Positions 1 through 9,810 are shown, counted from the stretch's first letter. The stretch: DNA of 64,000 bases from Vibrio sp. Hep-1b-8 (GCF_006124995.1 NZ_QEWN01000087.1:1-64000), one strand, 5' to 3'. Translations and numbers: made by a program. Notes: a model not told the origin generated them from the letters alone.

Positions 1-2
1 GG

Positions 3-350
3 GTTTTACCAGTGTGTGATGCGATTGGATTAGCCGTCTTTGTCGGTATTGGTGTAGACAAAGCGATGCATTATCAAGATTCAGCGTTGGTCGCTATCAT
101 CATGGGTGTAATAACGGGTTGTGGCGGCGGCATCATTCGCGATGTATTAGCGCGTGAAGTCCCAATGGTACTACGAAGTGAAGTCTATGCGACTGCGTGT
201 TTGATTGGTGGGGTATTCCATACCACAGCCTTAGCGATTGGCTATGATAACGATACAGCTTTCCTCGCAGGTGTCGCTTCTACACTGATTATTCGCTTAG
301 GCGCTATTCGCTGGCACCTTTCGTTACCGACATTTGCTTTGAACAAATAA
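3..350 (+). CDS. UPF0126/TRIC-type membrane protein, 3' part (5' end outside window)
   Basis: The reading frame is open from the left edge, so the gene is cut by the window. The GTG at 12 is an internal Val and not a start. The visible 116 residues carry the family signature: a DAIGLAVFVGIGVDKA helix, a GVITGCGGGIIRDVL segment with the glycine-rich turn and Arg-Asp pair, and further hydrophobic stretches, consistent with one of the two tandem three-helix repeats of UPF0126 proteins (YadS/YicG type). The family is linked to trimeric intracellular cation channels, and some members have been associated with glycine uptake. The substrate here is unknown. The stop codon directly abuts the heptamer array, so the array is this transcript's 3' UTR. 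Confidence 0.85.
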   Translation, partial: VLPVCDAIGLAVFVGIGVDKAMHYQDSALVAIIMGVITGCGGGIIRDVLAREVPMVLRSEVYATACLIGGVFHTTALAIGYDNDTAFLAGVASTLIIRLGAIRWHLSLPTFALNK

Positions 351-581
351 GAGAAACGAGAAGCGAGAAGCGAGAAGCGAGAAGCGAGAAGCGAGAAGCG
401 AGAAGCGAGAAGCGAGAAGCGAGAAGCGAGAAGCGAGAAGCGAGAAGCGAGAAGCGAGAAGCGAGAAGCGAGAAGCGAGAAGCGAGAAGCGAGAAGCGAG
501 AAGCGAGAAGCGAGAAGCGAGAAGCGAGAAGCGAGAAGCGAGAAGCGAGAAGCGAGAAGCGAGAAGCGAGAAGCGAGAAGC
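351..581. repeat. Heptanucleotide tandem array, 33 x GAGAAGC
   Basis: The 231 bp contain exactly 33 units of 7 bp. The first unit is GAGAAAC and the other 32 are perfect GAGAAGC. It starts at the first base after the stop codon of the membrane-protein gene and ends 13 bp before an intrinsic terminator hairpin. No stop codon occurs in any of the six frames of the unit; this produces a spurious minus-strand reading frame of LLASRFS repeats. The purity suggests recent slipped-strand expansion, so copy number should vary between isolates. Confidence 0.98.
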
Positions 582-594
582 GAGAGATTTTTGG

Positions 595-625
595 AAGGTT
601 GACGTGAAAGCGTCAACCTTTTTTT
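595..625 (+). terminator. Intrinsic terminator after the heptamer array
   Basis: A perfect 10-bp stem (595-604 with 611-620) has a 6-nt loop and is followed by a run of T. It would end the transcript of the membrane-protein gene after the array. Confidence 0.9.
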
Positions 626-700
626 CTGGATTTTAGACGTAAGTCCCTAACAAAAAACTCTGTATCAGATACCTACTCAGCATCTATAGCGTGCACCTCT

Positions 701-761
701 CGAAGGGCGCAGCCCGTTCTAAATTCTCGCAGGACGAAGTCCATCCTCGAAGCGAAGCGCT
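701..761. repeat. Cluster of three C(GNA)G mini-hairpins, REP-like
   Basis: Three short hairpins lie in 55 bp: GGGC-GCA-GCCC at 705-715, GGAC-GAA-GTCC at 732-742, and GCGAAGC at 752-758. All have a GNA triloop closed by C-G. GCGAAGC is the sequence of a known unusually stable DNA mini-hairpin. There is no coding frame. It looks like a dispersed intergenic repeat, but only this copy is in the window. Confidence 0.5.
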
Positions 762-766
762 CTATA

Positions 767-792
767 AAACAAAGGCCGCCTGAGCGACCTTT
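767..792 (-). terminator. Terminator of the thr operon
   Basis: On the minus strand a 9-bp stem with one G-T pair (771-779 with 784-792) is followed by TGTTTTAT, just downstream of the thrC stop codon. Confidence 0.75.
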
Positions 793-798
793 GCTAAC

Positions 799-2082
799 TT
801 ATTTCTGCACTCGACGCAGGACTTCTTTCAATGCATCGAAATCATTGGCGAGGTCTTCAGACAGCAAATCCATCACTGCATGTTTTGCTAGCGGGCCTGG
901 CAGGTCAATATCTGTACCTAAAATATCGTCAACCACTTCCTTGAACTTCGCTGGATGTGCTGTACATAGGAATAACCCTGTCTCACCTTCTTGAAGCTGC
1001 TCTTGCAGCACTCGGTAGGCGATCGCACCGTGCGGTTCACACAGATAACCTTGTTGGTACAGCTCTTTTACTGATTCCGCGCTTTGCTCATCACTCACCG
1101 CACCTTTACCTAACGTCTCTAAGCCCCAATCTTTCACTTGGCATAGCTCTTCGATACGCGGCCAGTTGTTTGGCTGACTCACATCCATCGCGTTTGAAGA
1201 GGTTGCAACCGTTGGTTTTGGATCCCACTTACCCGTTTCTAAGTAACGTGGCACAGTATCATTCGCGTTAGTCGCAGCAATGAAACGCTTAATCGGCAAA
1301 CCTAGAGCTTTTGCTAACAAACCGGCTGTCAGGTTCCCAAAGTTACCACTTGGTACCGATACCACGAGGTTTTCACGCTGCTCTTTGCTTAGTTGAGAAG
1401 CGGCCTCAAAGTAGTAGCAGATCTGAGCCATTAGGCGGCTAATGTTAATTGAGTTAGCGGAATTTAAGCCAATCTCTTCACGCAGAGCGGCGTCATCGAA
1501 AGCTTGCTTAACGAGCGCTTGGCAAGCATCAAAATCACCATCGATAGCAACCGTGTGGATATTGTTGCCAAGCGTACAGAATAGCTTTTCTTGTAGAGGG
1601 CTGATTTTGCCTTTCGGGTAAAGGATAACAACGTTGATATCTTCCATCCCATAAAAAGCGTGTGCCACTGCCGCACCAGTATCGCCAGACGTTGCTGTCA
1701 GAATGGTGATTTTACCACCATTAGAAACAGCAGCTAACGACTGAGCCATAAAGCGGCCGCCGAAATCTTTAAACGCTAGAGTTGGACCGTGAAACAGTTC
1801 AAGGGCATAAACACCCTCTTTTACTTGCTTGATTGGTGCAGGAAATTGGAACGCTGCATCAACCATTGAATTTACTTTTTCTTCTGCTAACTCATCACCA
1901 ATAAGTGCTGAGAGAATCTTAGTACTACGTGAAACAAAGTCTTCAGCTAAAAGCGCATCTACATCGTCAAACTTAGGCAGTTCTGATGGAAAAAAAAGGC
2001 CTTGGTTACGACCTAACCCTTGGCGCACGGCTTGGCCAAAGGATACTTGTTCGTCATTTTCTTTTATGTTGTACAGCTTCAT
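799..2082 (-). CDS. thrC: Threonine synthase
   Basis: Converts O-phosphohomoserine to L-threonine, the last step of threonine synthesis, in the cytoplasm with pyridoxal phosphate. The 427-residue length matches the gammaproteobacterial enzyme. The N-terminal MKLYNIKEN, the cofactor lysine in [12 protein letters not shown] (about K105) and the phosphate-binding stretch [15 protein letters not shown] are all present. The start is set by AGGA ahead of the ATG, and it overlaps the thrB stop by 4 bp (ATGA), implying translational coupling. It is the last gene of thrLABC and is followed by a terminator. Confidence 0.98.
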   Translation of the reverse strand: MKLYNIKENDEQVSFGQAVRQGLGRNQGLFFPSELPKFDDVDALLAEDFVSRSTKILSALIGDELAEEKVNSMVDAAFQFPAPIKQVKEGVYALELFHGPTLAFKDFGGRFMAQSLAAVSNGGKITILTATSGDTGAAVAHAFYGMEDINVVILYPKGKISPLQEKLFCTLGNNIHTVAIDGDFDACQALVKQAFDDAALREEIGLNSANSINISRLMAQICYYFEAASQLSKEQRENLVVSVPSGNFGNLTAGLLAKALGLPIKRFIAATNANDTVPRYLETGKWDPKPTVATSSNAMDVSQPNNWPRIEELCQVKDWGLETLGKGAVSDEQSAESVKELYQQGYLCEPHGAIAYRVLQEQLQEGETGLFLCTAHPAKFKEVVDDILGTDIDLPGPLAKHAVMDLLSEDLANDFDALKEVLRRVQK

Positions 2083-3047
2083 AGCTCACTTCCTGTTACG
2101 TTCGAACCTTGCTTGTTGAGACGACAAACATGGACGAATCCTTCTTCATTTTGTACGTAGTTTTGTTCAAGCCAGCGTGCCACACGCTCAGCGACATCTT
2201 TATCTTTACAAATACTAAATAGCGTTGGACCACTACCCGAAATACCCGTCGCCAAAGCACCGGCTGCTACAGCGTATTTACGCGCTTCAGCAAAACCAGG
2301 TAACAGTTTCTCACGATACGGTTCAGCGATCACGTCTTTGATCATTTTCGCTGCCAGTTCAGGCTGATTAGAGTGGCAAGCATGTATAAAGCCAGCAAGA
2401 TGACGACCGTGGGCGATAATGTCCTGACGGCGATATTGTGATGGCAGAATTGCACGCGCTTCGGCAGTCGAGACCTTGATTCCCGGATAAGCCATTACCC
2501 AATACCAATTGTCAAAACATGGCACTTCTTGACTGATAATGCCTAACTCTTCCAACATCAACTGTACGCCGCCAAGGTAACATGGTGCGACATTATCGTA
2601 GTGAACACCACCAGATATCTGTCCTTCCATTTCCCCCATTAATGCAAGCAACTCAGTTTCGTTGAGAGGTTCGCCATGGAAACGGTTGAGCGCATCCAAA
2701 GCAGCCACAATGGAACAAGCACTTGAACCTAATCCTGAGCCAATAGGCATATTCTTTTCTAGAGTCATCTCTAGGGGCAAAAGCGCTTGACCTTTCTTGT
2801 CTAGCTCGCGAGCAAATACACGCCAGCAGTCATAAACAATATTCTCTTTCGGGTTTTCAGGTAGTTTTGAGACAAAGCTACCTGCTGTTTTTAGGCTAAA
2901 CGGCTCATCGCCTGATTTGACCATAACTCGGTCACCCAGTAGCGTGCCATCAATGGGGGACACGGCCGCCCCCAAAACATCGAAACCAACGCTCACATTA
3001 CCGATTGACGCAGGAGCATAAACAACGACATCCATACCTCGACTCAT
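2079..3047 (-). CDS. thrB: Homoserine kinase
   Basis: Phosphorylates homoserine to O-phosphohomoserine, supplying ThrC. It is a GHMP-family kinase: the nucleotide-binding motif [12 protein letters not shown] lies at about residues 101-112 and the C-terminal [12 protein letters not shown] loop is present. The start at 3047 is favoured by a good AGGAG 9 nt upstream, inside the thrA end. A second ATG at 3035 (MDVVVYAP) fits the usual family N-terminus better, so the true start is one of these two. Only 4 nt separate it from thrA, and it overlaps thrC by 4 bp. Confidence 0.97.
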   Translation of the reverse strand: MSRGMDVVVYAPASIGNVSVGFDVLGAAVSPIDGTLLGDRVMVKSGDEPFSLKTAGSFVSKLPENPKENIVYDCWRVFARELDKKGQALLPLEMTLEKNMPIGSGLGSSACSIVAALDALNRFHGEPLNETELLALMGEMEGQISGGVHYDNVAPCYLGGVQLMLEELGIISQEVPCFDNWYWVMAYPGIKVSTAEARAILPSQYRRQDIIAHGRHLAGFIHACHSNQPELAAKMIKDVIAEPYREKLLPGFAEARKYAVAAGALATGISGSGPTLFSICKDKDVAERVARWLEQNYVQNEEGFVHVCRLNKQGSNVTGSEL

Positions 3048-3051
3048 TTCT

Positions 3052-5511
3052 TTATACTCCTAATTTCCAACCTAATGTACGCATCACATCAGCAAACACA
3101 CCTGCCGCTGTCACTTCAGTACCCGCACCGTAACCTCGTAATACTAATGGAATTGGCTGGTAGTAACGGCTGTAAAACGCCAACGCATTTTCACCATCTT
3201 TAATCTTAAACATTGGGTCGTTTTCATTGACCGCCGCAATGCTTACTCGACATTCACCATCCGAGATTTCACCCACGTAGCGTAGCACTTTTCCTTCTTC
3301 GGCTGCTTGCGCAGAAAGTTGTTGGAAATAAGCGTCTGCTTGAGGTAAACGCTGCATAAACTCTTCTATAGTGCCTGAGTCATCAAAGCCTGGTGGCAGA
3401 GCTTGATCAACAATGACATCTTCCAGTTCTAAGTTCATACCGGCTTCACGAGCAAGAATCAGTAGTTTGCGTGCTACGTCCATACCCGACAGGTCATCAC
3501 GTGGATCTGGCTCTGTAAAACCACTCTCTTTAGCAATATTCGTCGCTTGGCTAAGTGTCATACCTTCATCCAACTTACCGAATATAAATGATAGTGAACC
3601 AGACAAGATGCCACTGAAACGTTCCAGTTCGTCACCCGCTGAGATAAGATTCTGTAGGTTTTCAATAACAGGCAGACCCGCACCAACGGTTGTTTCGTAC
3701 ATCAATTTGCGGCGTGAGCTACGCGCAACATCACGCAATTGATGGTAGTAAGACATACTCGCGGTGTTCGCTTTTTTGTTCGGCGTAACCACGTGGAAAC
3801 CAGCTGCTAAGAAGTCAGCATATTGATTCGCGATTAATTCACTAGAAGTACAGTCAACCAATACTGGGTTGATAATGTGGTTGCGTTGCACCAGCGAGAT
3901 TAAGCGTGCCAGACTGAACTCTTCTGACGCATCTTTCATACGATCACGCCAGTGTTCAAGTGGAAGCCCTTCGCTATCCAACAGAAGACCTTTACTGTTT
4001 GCCAAACCACAAACTCGTAAGATGATGCCTTTTTCAGCCAGTTTCGCTTGCTGACGATCAATCTGATCCACCAGTTCGCCACCCACACCACCAACACCAA
4101 CCACAAACACATCGAGGAAGTGTTTTGAATTGAATAGGTTTTCATGACAGGCTTTGATGGCTTCTGAAATCTTATCTTCTGGGATCACTGCTGAGATAGC
4201 ACGCTCAGATGAGCCTTGAGCAATCGCAACAATATTAACGTTAACTTCGGCTAACGAAGAGAAGAATTGAGACGCAACACCACGAGAAGTGCGCATTCCA
4301 TCACCCACTAACGTTACGATCGCAACATCATTAAGGAACTCAACAGGCTCCAACAGACCATCTTTCAGTTCAAGCTCAAAAGCATCACCAAGCGCTTGCT
4401 CTGCGATTGCCTGATCTTGAGCTTCTATACAGAAACTGATGCTGTACTCTGAAGAAGACTGAGTAATCAAAACGATCGATACTCCCGCTGAGGACATCGC
4501 ACCAAATACGCGGCTAGCCATGCCAACCATGCCTTTCATACCAGGGCCAGACACGTTAACCATAGTCAGGTCGCTGAGTGTGGTAATACCCTTGATCGCT
4601 AGGTTATCTTCACCCGTGTCTTGGCCAATGAGCGTCCCCGCACCTTGTGGGTTAAAACTGTTTTTGATCAGACAAGGAATATGGAATTGGGCAATCGGCG
4701 CGATGGTCTTAGGATGCAGTACAGACGCACCAAAATACGAAAGCTCCATCGCCTCTTGGTAGCTGAGAGATTTTAATAAACGCGCATCCGCTACTAAGCG
4801 AGGGTCACAGTTATAAACGCCATCAACATCAGTCCAGATTTCACAACAATCGGCACGAAGACACGCGGCCAAAACGGCTGCTGAGTAGTCCGAACCATTA
4901 CGTCCTAGCGTCACTAACTCGCCTTCATCATTACCAGCAGTAAAGCCAGGCATGATGTTTACATGGCCTTGTGGAAGAGGATTCTGACGGAAGTTTTGAG
5001 TAGAGATTTCAACATCAACCATCGCTTCAAGATGATCACCACGAGCAAATAAGTATTGCACTGGGTTGATCAGACTGGCTGGTTGGCCTTTCGCCTCTAA
5101 TACCGCTTTCATAAGCTGAATAGAAACTCGTTCACCTTTACTAATGATACGTGCGTTGACGTTGTCAGGGCACATACCCAGCAAGTTTATGCCATGAACG
5201 AATTGGCGCAGCTGAGATAGCGATGTTTTAACTTGATTGTCGTAAGCACTGCCATTGATGTTCGGCAGCACTTGCTTGATGTCTTGGTAAAGGTCGCGGA
5301 AAGAATCCTCAAGCTCGACGATTTGCAATTCTGCTTCGCCATTTTTTAGCGCCCCTTCAATGACAGAAACTAATTTATTGGTCGTCTTGCCTGATGCTGA
5401 AAGCACGACTGCGACTTCTTCTTGTTGAGCATTATTAGCAATGATATCTGCCGCTCGTAAAAAACGATCAGCATCGGCTAATGATGATCCTCCAAACTTT
5501 AAAACTCGCAT
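3052..5511 (-). CDS. thrA: Bifunctional aspartokinase I / homoserine dehydrogenase I
   Basis: Catalyses the first and third steps from aspartate to threonine. The N-terminal aspartokinase domain begins [10 protein letters not shown], two ACT regulatory regions follow at about residues 310-460, and the C-terminal homoserine dehydrogenase starts at a Rossmann motif [12 protein letters not shown] near residue 466 and contains TPNKKAN with the conserved lysine. The ATG at 5511 is chosen because GGAGG lies 5 nt upstream and it gives 819 residues, close to E. coli ThrA (820); the longer frame needs a TTG at 5523. The ACT regions suggest threonine feedback, as known for this family. Confidence 0.98.
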   Translation of the reverse strand: MRVLKFGGSSLADADRFLRAADIIANNAQQEEVAVVLSASGKTTNKLVSVIEGALKNGEAELQIVELEDSFRDLYQDIKQVLPNINGSAYDNQVKTSLSQLRQFVHGINLLGMCPDNVNARIISKGERVSIQLMKAVLEAKGQPASLINPVQYLFARGDHLEAMVDVEISTQNFRQNPLPQGHVNIMPGFTAGNDEGELVTLGRNGSDYSAAVLAACLRADCCEIWTDVDGVYNCDPRLVADARLLKSLSYQEAMELSYFGASVLHPKTIAPIAQFHIPCLIKNSFNPQGAGTLIGQDTGEDNLAIKGITTLSDLTMVNVSGPGMKGMVGMASRVFGAMSSAGVSIVLITQSSSEYSISFCIEAQDQAIAEQALGDAFELELKDGLLEPVEFLNDVAIVTLVGDGMRTSRGVASQFFSSLAEVNVNIVAIAQGSSERAISAVIPEDKISEAIKACHENLFNSKHFLDVFVVGVGGVGGELVDQIDRQQAKLAEKGIILRVCGLANSKGLLLDSEGLPLEHWRDRMKDASEEFSLARLISLVQRNHIINPVLVDCTSSELIANQYADFLAAGFHVVTPNKKANTASMSYYHQLRDVARSSRRKLMYETTVGAGLPVIENLQNLISAGDELERFSGILSGSLSFIFGKLDEGMTLSQATNIAKESGFTEPDPRDDLSGMDVARKLLILAREAGMNLELEDVIVDQALPPGFDDSGTIEEFMQRLPQADAYFQQLSAQAAEEGKVLRYVGEISDGECRVSIAAVNENDPMFKIKDGENALAFYSRYYQPIPLVLRGYGAGTEVTAAGVFADVMRTLGWKLGV

Positions 5512-5540
5512 CCCTTCCTCCAAATGTCTTAAATTGACAT

Positions 5541-5575
5541 AAAAAAAGGCCTGTATCTTGTGGGATACAGGCCTT
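5541..5575 (-). terminator. Threonine operon attenuator terminator
   Basis: A perfect 12-bp stem (5546-5557 with 5564-5575) with a 6-nt loop is followed on the minus strand by seven T residues. It lies between the thrL stop and the thrA ribosome-binding site, the expected place for the attenuator. Confidence 0.95.
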
Positions 5576-5594
5576 ATTTATGATTTTCTTTCGC

Positions 5595-5669
5595 TTAGCA
5601 GCCTGCCCCAACAATAGCGATGTCGGTAATAATAATGGTAGTGGTCATTACTAGGCTTTGGTGCTGCAT
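5595..5669 (-). CDS. thrL: thr operon leader peptide
   Basis: A 24-residue frame reads MQHQSLVMTTTIIITDIAIV followed by GAGC. It is rich in Thr (4) and Ile (5) codons, clustered as Thr-Thr-Thr-Ile-Ile-Ile-Thr, and stops 20 nt before the attenuator stem. This is the classic arrangement in which ribosome stalling at scarce charged tRNA-Thr or tRNA-Ile prevents the terminator from forming. The ribosome-binding site is weak, and an internal ATG (codon 8) would give 17 residues with all the control codons kept. Confidence 0.92.
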   Translation of the reverse strand: MQHQSLVMTTTIIITDIAIVGAGC

Positions 5670-5943
5670 AAAATTAGTTTTCTATAACAATGTGTCTTTG
5701 CTTACCCATACGTTTAACCTATTTTTCATCTTCACGTCAATGAAAAGTTACTATTTTTTGTTCACACGCCGACTCTGCAGTCTTTACACAATGTGACCAA
5801 CTTTCTCATAATTCCAACAACCAATGAAACCATAGGCACATATCATAATAACTAATTGCTATATAAAAGTTGCATCTAGTCCGGAAGTTTTATGCTTTAA
5901 TTAATTTTGCAGTGGAATGCAGACAACAGCAAAGGAGTGGCGT

Positions 5944-6405
5944 ATGAAAACAATATTTAGCCTATCAGTGCTACTTTGCGCCTGCTCGTCATTTGCTGCT
6001 GAGTTGCCCGTACTCCCTTCCCAACAAAACGTTTCACCACACAAGCTTTTTATTTCCAGTACAAATGACAACAATGACTTTGATTCATGGAAAATAGACG
6101 GTGGTTATTCTTATAACATTTTCAGCAAGGTCGACCTGTACGTAGGTGCTCGTTTAAACAATAGCGAACGAGCAAACGAGACCGGTTTTTTGAGTGGCGT
6201 AAGTTACCAATTGACACCAAGATTCTCAGTAAAAAGTACCCTTCACTCCTACAGTGATGACACTCTGAATGATGGTAAAGAATCGACAATTGCAGCAGAA
6301 GTTTCGAGTCATATGAAGCTGACTGAGAATCTAGATATTCATGCCACTCTCGACTATCAAGAGTGGCAGAAAGGGATTGAAGTTGGTCTTGGATTTCGCT
6401 TCTAG
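5944..6405 (+). CDS. Small predicted outer-membrane beta-barrel protein
   Basis: The product has 153 residues. A signal peptide ([11 protein letters not shown]...SSFAA, cleavage near residue 20) is followed by alternating polar/hydrophobic strands (for example [30 protein letters not shown]) and the chain ends in GLGFRF. A terminal Phe is the usual BAM recognition signal of outer-membrane barrels. AAGGAG 6 nt before the ATG at 5944 fixes this start rather than the ATG at 5917. Length suggests a barrel of about eight strands. I recognise no specific family. It is convergent with rraA-like, and the two stop codons overlap in one CTAG. Confidence 0.75.
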   Translation: MKTIFSLSVLLCACSSFAAELPVLPSQQNVSPHKLFISSTNDNNDFDSWKIDGGYSYNIFSKVDLYVGARLNNSERANETGFLSGVSYQLTPRFSVKSTLHSYSDDTLNDGKESTIAAEVSSHMKLTENLDIHATLDYQEWQKGIEVGLGFRF

Positions 6406-6887
6406 ATCCAATCTAACAATTCAGTAGACATTAAAACACCATTCCAATCGGCGTAGATGTAATCACCTGGCTGAATCATTTGGTTGTGTATTGTTAAAGT
6501 GACATTGATTTCACCGACATCGCGTTTTTCTGTCTTAAACGGGCAAGCACCCAAGGCTTTAACCCCAAGATCCATTTCGGCCATTGCAGCAACATCACGT
6601 ACAGCACCATTAACGATGACACCTTCCCAATTATTATCAATCGCAAGAATAGCTAATTGATCACCAAGCAAAGCTCTTTGACATGAGCCATGCCCATCGA
6701 CCACCAGCACTTTGCCTGTACCATCCTGACTGAGCATTTCACGAACCTTGGAATTATCGTGATAGCAACGAACAGTGACAATTTCGCCAAAGAATGCATC
6801 CTTGCGACCGAAACTATGCAATGGCAGCTCGAGCAAGGTGACTTTATCCGCATGTTTATCACAAATATCAGGGGTAATATCTTTCAT
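6402..6887 (-). CDS. RraA-like protein / putative HMG-type aldolase
   Basis: 161 residues of the RraA/class II 4-hydroxy-4-methyl-2-oxoglutarate aldolase fold, preceded by a strong AAGGAGG. RraA of E. coli inhibits RNase E; related proteins are metal-dependent pyruvate aldolases. The aldolase acid-x20-Arg-acid arrangement is visible here as D76, R97 and D98 (in GDQL and NGAVRD). My recollection of E. coli RraA is Ala and Gln at the two acid positions. This copy may therefore be catalytic and not an RNase regulator. It is divergent enough from canonical RraA that I leave the symbol blank. Confidence 0.8.
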   Translation of the reverse strand: MKDITPDICDKHADKVTLLELPLHSFGRKDAFFGEIVTVRCYHDNSKVREMLSQDGTGKVLVVDGHGSCQRALLGDQLAILAIDNNWEGVIVNGAVRDVAAMAEMDLGVKALGACPFKTEKRDVGEINVTLTIHNQMIQPGDYIYADWNGVLMSTELLDWI

Positions 6888-6920
6888 TTTTCCTCCTTGA
6901 ACTTCTAAAAAGTAAATCCT

Positions 6921-7228
6921 TTATCTGCAACGGGATCGCCAGTCACCAAGCAACACCGTTGTCTGTTTTTGTTCTAGGCACGAGATAAGGTAAAGCTTAT
7001 CTCTTCGCACCACGAGAAATCCTCATGGCCAACATTGACCGACATACAACAAGTATGGCCTATTTCTGCTGCTAAGTACTGATTATTTTGATAATTCTCG
7101 TCCGGTGAGAGCCAAACGCTACTCGGATTCCAAGCTGTTATGATGGCAAAATTTTCGTACTTGATCTTACCTTCGAAACGAAAATAAGGATCACAATAGG
7201 CTTGCCATAGCTTTGCATCAGTTATCAT
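6921..7228 (-). pseudogene. DUF3293 family protein, internally deleted and frameshifted
   Basis: From the ATG at 7228 the frame reads MITDAKLWQAY and continues through FAIITAWNP, typical of the DUF3293 N-terminal half, but stops at 6974 after about 85 residues. The family C-terminus (DKLYLISCL ... LGDWRSRCR) is present immediately downstream in another frame, ending at a TAA at 6921-6923. The middle segment of roughly 30 residues that normally joins the halves is missing. The simplest reading is a small out-of-frame deletion near 7000. The upstream GTG at 7258 is a less likely start. Confidence 0.75.
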
Positions 7229-7284
7229 AAAACCAACAGTTTTACATTTACTGGACACTATTAATATTTGTTACATTCTAACTC

Positions 7285-7298
7285 TTGATATAAATCAA
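7285..7298 (+). promoter_or_regulatory. FNR box upstream of arcA
   Basis: TTGATATAAATCAA is a perfect match to the FNR consensus TTGAT-N4-ATCAA. It lies 255 bp before arcA in a 295-bp gap. In E. coli arcA is activated anaerobically by FNR, so the same control is likely here. The long leader between a plausible -10 near 7348 and the arcA start shows only a weak hairpin (AGAGG/CCTCT) and no reading frame. Confidence 0.75.
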
Positions 7299-7553
7299 CA
7301 AAGTGATTGGAATTAACACTTCTACGTTGTTAGCATGCTGTTAACATTATAGAATCCGCCTCAAAGACTAGTAGGATTCAGAGGATAAAGGACCTCTAAG
7401 GGTAGAAAAGAAGTACCACGGATGGCGGGCAATCAAAGAGAGTGTATTTTTACAGTCTTTGGTTTATTATCAACATCACATTACCTGTATGTTATGTTTT
7501 TGCCTAGAATTTATTCTATTAGCACAAATTTTTCACAAGTTTAGGTACCGCCA

Positions 7554-8270
7554 ATGCAAACCCCGCACATTCTTATTGTCGAAGATGAGCAAGTAACTCG
7601 TAACACTCTTAAGAGTATTTTTGAAGCAGAGGGATACGCTGTTTTTGAGGCCAGTGACGGTGAAGAGATGCACCAGGTGCTGTCTGATAACCAAGTTAAC
7701 TTGGTCATTATGGACATTAACCTACCAGGCAAAAATGGTCTATTGCTAGCTCGTGAGCTACGTGAGCAAGCTAACGTTGCGCTAATGTTCTTAACAGGCC
7801 GCGACAACGAAGTTGATAAGATCCTTGGCCTAGAAATTGGTGCTGACGATTACATCACTAAGCCATTCAACCCGCGTGAATTGACTATCCGTGCTCGTAA
7901 CCTACTAAGTCGTTCGATGAATTCAAGCGTCGTTAGTGAAGAGAAGCGTAGCGTAGATAAATACGTTTTCAATGGTTGGGTTCTGGATATCAATAGCCGC
8001 TCACTTGTTAGTCCAAGTGGTGATGGTTACAAACTACCTCGCTCAGAGTTCCGTGCACTACTGCACTTCTGTGAGAACCCAGGTAAGATCCAGACTCGCG
8101 CTGACCTGCTTAAGAAGATGACTGGCCGTGAGCTTAAGCCACACGACCGTACTGTTGACGTAACCATTCGTCGCATCCGTAAGCACTTCGAATCTGTTTC
8201 AGGTACACCTGAAATCATCGCAACCATTCATGGTGAAGGCTACCGCTTCTGTGGTGACCTAGAGGACTAA
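7554..8270 (+). CDS. arcA: Two-component response regulator ArcA
   Basis: Redox response regulator partnered with the ArcB kinase; represses aerobic metabolism genes under low oxygen. The 238-residue OmpR-type protein has a receiver domain with phospho-acceptor D54 (IMDINLP), acidic pair ED/DE at 10-12, conserved lysine in DDYITKPFN, and a winged-helix DNA-binding domain ending RRIRKHF and [13 protein letters not shown]. It is near-identical in layout to E. coli ArcA (238 aa). Monocistronic: an FNR box lies upstream and a terminator follows at once. Confidence 0.98.
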   Translation: MQTPHILIVEDEQVTRNTLKSIFEAEGYAVFEASDGEEMHQVLSDNQVNLVIMDINLPGKNGLLLARELREQANVALMFLTGRDNEVDKILGLEIGADDYITKPFNPRELTIRARNLLSRSMNSSVVSEEKRSVDKYVFNGWVLDINSRSLVSPSGDGYKLPRSEFRALLHFCENPGKIQTRADLLKKMTGRELKPHDRTVDVTIRRIRKHFESVSGTPEIIATIHGEGYRFCGDLED

Positions 8271-8291
8271 TTCACCTCTGAATCAATTAGT

Positions 8292-8318
8292 AAAATGGAG
8301 CCAAATGGCTCCATTTTT
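8292..8318 (+). terminator. arcA terminator
   Basis: An 11-bp stem (8292-8302 with 8307-8317), loop AAAT, followed by T. Confidence 0.9.
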
Positions 8319-8327
8319 CTTTGTTAT

Positions 8328-8359
8328 AAAAAAATGCTCACCGGACTGGTGAGCATTTT
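8328..8359 (-). terminator. glnE-hldE terminator
   Basis: A 12-bp stem (8331-8342 with 8348-8359) with a T run on the minus strand, 20 bp past the hldE stop. It stands back to back with the arcA terminator between convergent genes. Confidence 0.9.
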
Positions 8360-8379
8360 GTTAGCAATGGATAGTAAGG

Positions 8380-9810
8380 TTAGCCCCTACCACCTTTAAT
8401 CGCATCGATGATTTCAGTCGTTGAACATCCATCTTCAAAGTTAAGTACTTTAACCTCACCGCCGTTGGCAATTACTTCCTTACCACCAGCAATATCTTCG
8501 GGTTTGTAATCACCACCTTTCACCAGCAGATCTGGAAGCACTTCTGAAATTAAGCGCTGTGGAGTATCTTCACCAAATGGCACAACCCAGTCCACTGCAC
8601 CTAAACCTGCAAGTACAGCCATACGGCGATCCGTTGGGTTCACAGGACGACCTGGGCCTTTTAGGCGTTTTACTGACTCATCCGTGTTAACCGCAACAAT
8701 AAGACGATCACCCAATTGTGCTGCATGGTTAAGGTAAGAGACGTGACCTGCATGAAGAATATCGAAACAACCATTGGTCATCACAACCTTCTCACCACAT
8801 GCTTGAGCCTTTTTAACCGCTTCAATGAGGGCATGCTCAGAGATAACACCAAAATCGGTGTCTTGGCTTCCATGAACGGCTTCAGCCAATTCAATAGTCG
8901 AAACGGTAGAAGTGCCGAGTTTACCAACAACTACGCCCGCAGCAGCGTTTGCAAGCGCACACGCTTCATCTAGAGGCTTACCAGCTGCAACAGAGGCAGC
9001 GAGAACAGAAATAACCGTATCTCCCGCACCTGTCACGTCGTACACTTCTTTTGCTTGTGTTGGTAAATGGAACGGCTCTTGACCACGACGAAGCAGCGTC
9101 ATGCCATGCTCACTGCGAGTAACAAGCAGGGCTTCGAAATCAAACTGTTCAATTAGCGCTAAGCCCTTCTCAACCAACTCATCATTCGACTTAACTTTAC
9201 CGACGACATGCTCAAATTCCGCCATGTTTGGAGTCAGTAGAGTCGCGCCACGATAGCGTTCGAAGTCCGCCCCTTTTGGGTCGATGAATACTGGCACGTT
9301 TGCAGCGCGCGCTTTTTGAATAAACTGCTGTACGTGCTCCAAAGCACCTTTAGCGTAGTCAGACAAGACAACTGACTTCACTTTTGGTAGCGCTTGCTCC
9401 ATACGATCCAGAATAAGCTCAGCATCAACATTTTCAAACTTGTCTTCAAAGTCGAGACGGATAAGTTGCTGACCACGGCTAAGAACGCGGAGTTTAGTGA
9501 TAGTTGGGTAGTTTGGCAGTCCCACAAAATCACATTTCACTTTCAATGCAGAGAGAGTTTCGTTGAGAACTTTGGCAGGTTCATCAATCCCTGTTAAACC
9601 AACGATATGAGCATGTCCACCAAGTGAGGCAATATTCATCGCTACGTTAGCAGCGCCACCTGGTCGCTCTTCGTTATTTTCTACTTTAACTACAGGTACT
9701 GGAGCTTCAGGTGAAATACGGCCTGTAGGGCCATACCAATAACGATCTAGCATTACATCGCCGATAATTAGCACACCAGAATCACTGTAGTTCGGTAGGA
9801 TTGGCTTCAT
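8380..9810 (-). CDS. hldE: Bifunctional heptose-7-P kinase / heptose-1-P adenylyltransferase
   Basis: Makes ADP-heptose for the lipopolysaccharide inner core in two steps. The N-terminal PfkB/ribokinase-type domain contains GGAANVAMN and the active-site motif DVTGAGDT near residue 258. The C-terminal nucleotidyltransferase begins at about 340 with [12 protein letters not shown], the HxGH class signature. At 476 residues it matches E. coli HldE (477). GGAG precedes the ATG. It follows glnE by 60 bp on the same strand, the arrangement also found in enterics, and probably shares its transcript. Confidence 0.98.
   Translation of the reverse strand: MKPILPNYSDSGVLIIGDVMLDRYWYGPTGRISPEAPVPVVKVENNEERPGGAANVAMNIASLGGHAHIVGLTGIDEPAKVLNETLSALKVKCDFVGLPNYPTITKLRVLSRGQQLIRLDFEDKFENVDAELILDRMEQALPKVKSVVLSDYAKGALEHVQQFIQKARAANVPVFIDPKGADFERYRGATLLTPNMAEFEHVVGKVKSNDELVEKGLALIEQFDFEALLVTRSEHGMTLLRRGQEPFHLPTQAKEVYDVTGAGDTVISVLAASVAAGKPLDEACALANAAAGVVVGKLGTSTVSTIELAEAVHGSQDTDFGVISEHALIEAVKKAQACGEKVVMTNGCFDILHAGHVSYLNHAAQLGDRLIVAVNTDESVKRLKGPGRPVNPTDRRMAVLAGLGAVDWVVPFGEDTPQRLISEVLPDLLVKGGDYKPEDIAGGKEVIANGGEVKVLNFEDGCSTTEIIDAIKGGRG

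Noticed and set aside
351-581. Possible CRISPR array
   Set aside because: The unit is 7 bp with no spacers; it is a simple tandem repeat.
242-616. Minus-strand frame of repeated LLASRFS heptapeptides
   Set aside because: It is only the translation of the stop-free heptamer array, crosses the terminator and overlaps the real gene; no ribosome-binding site.
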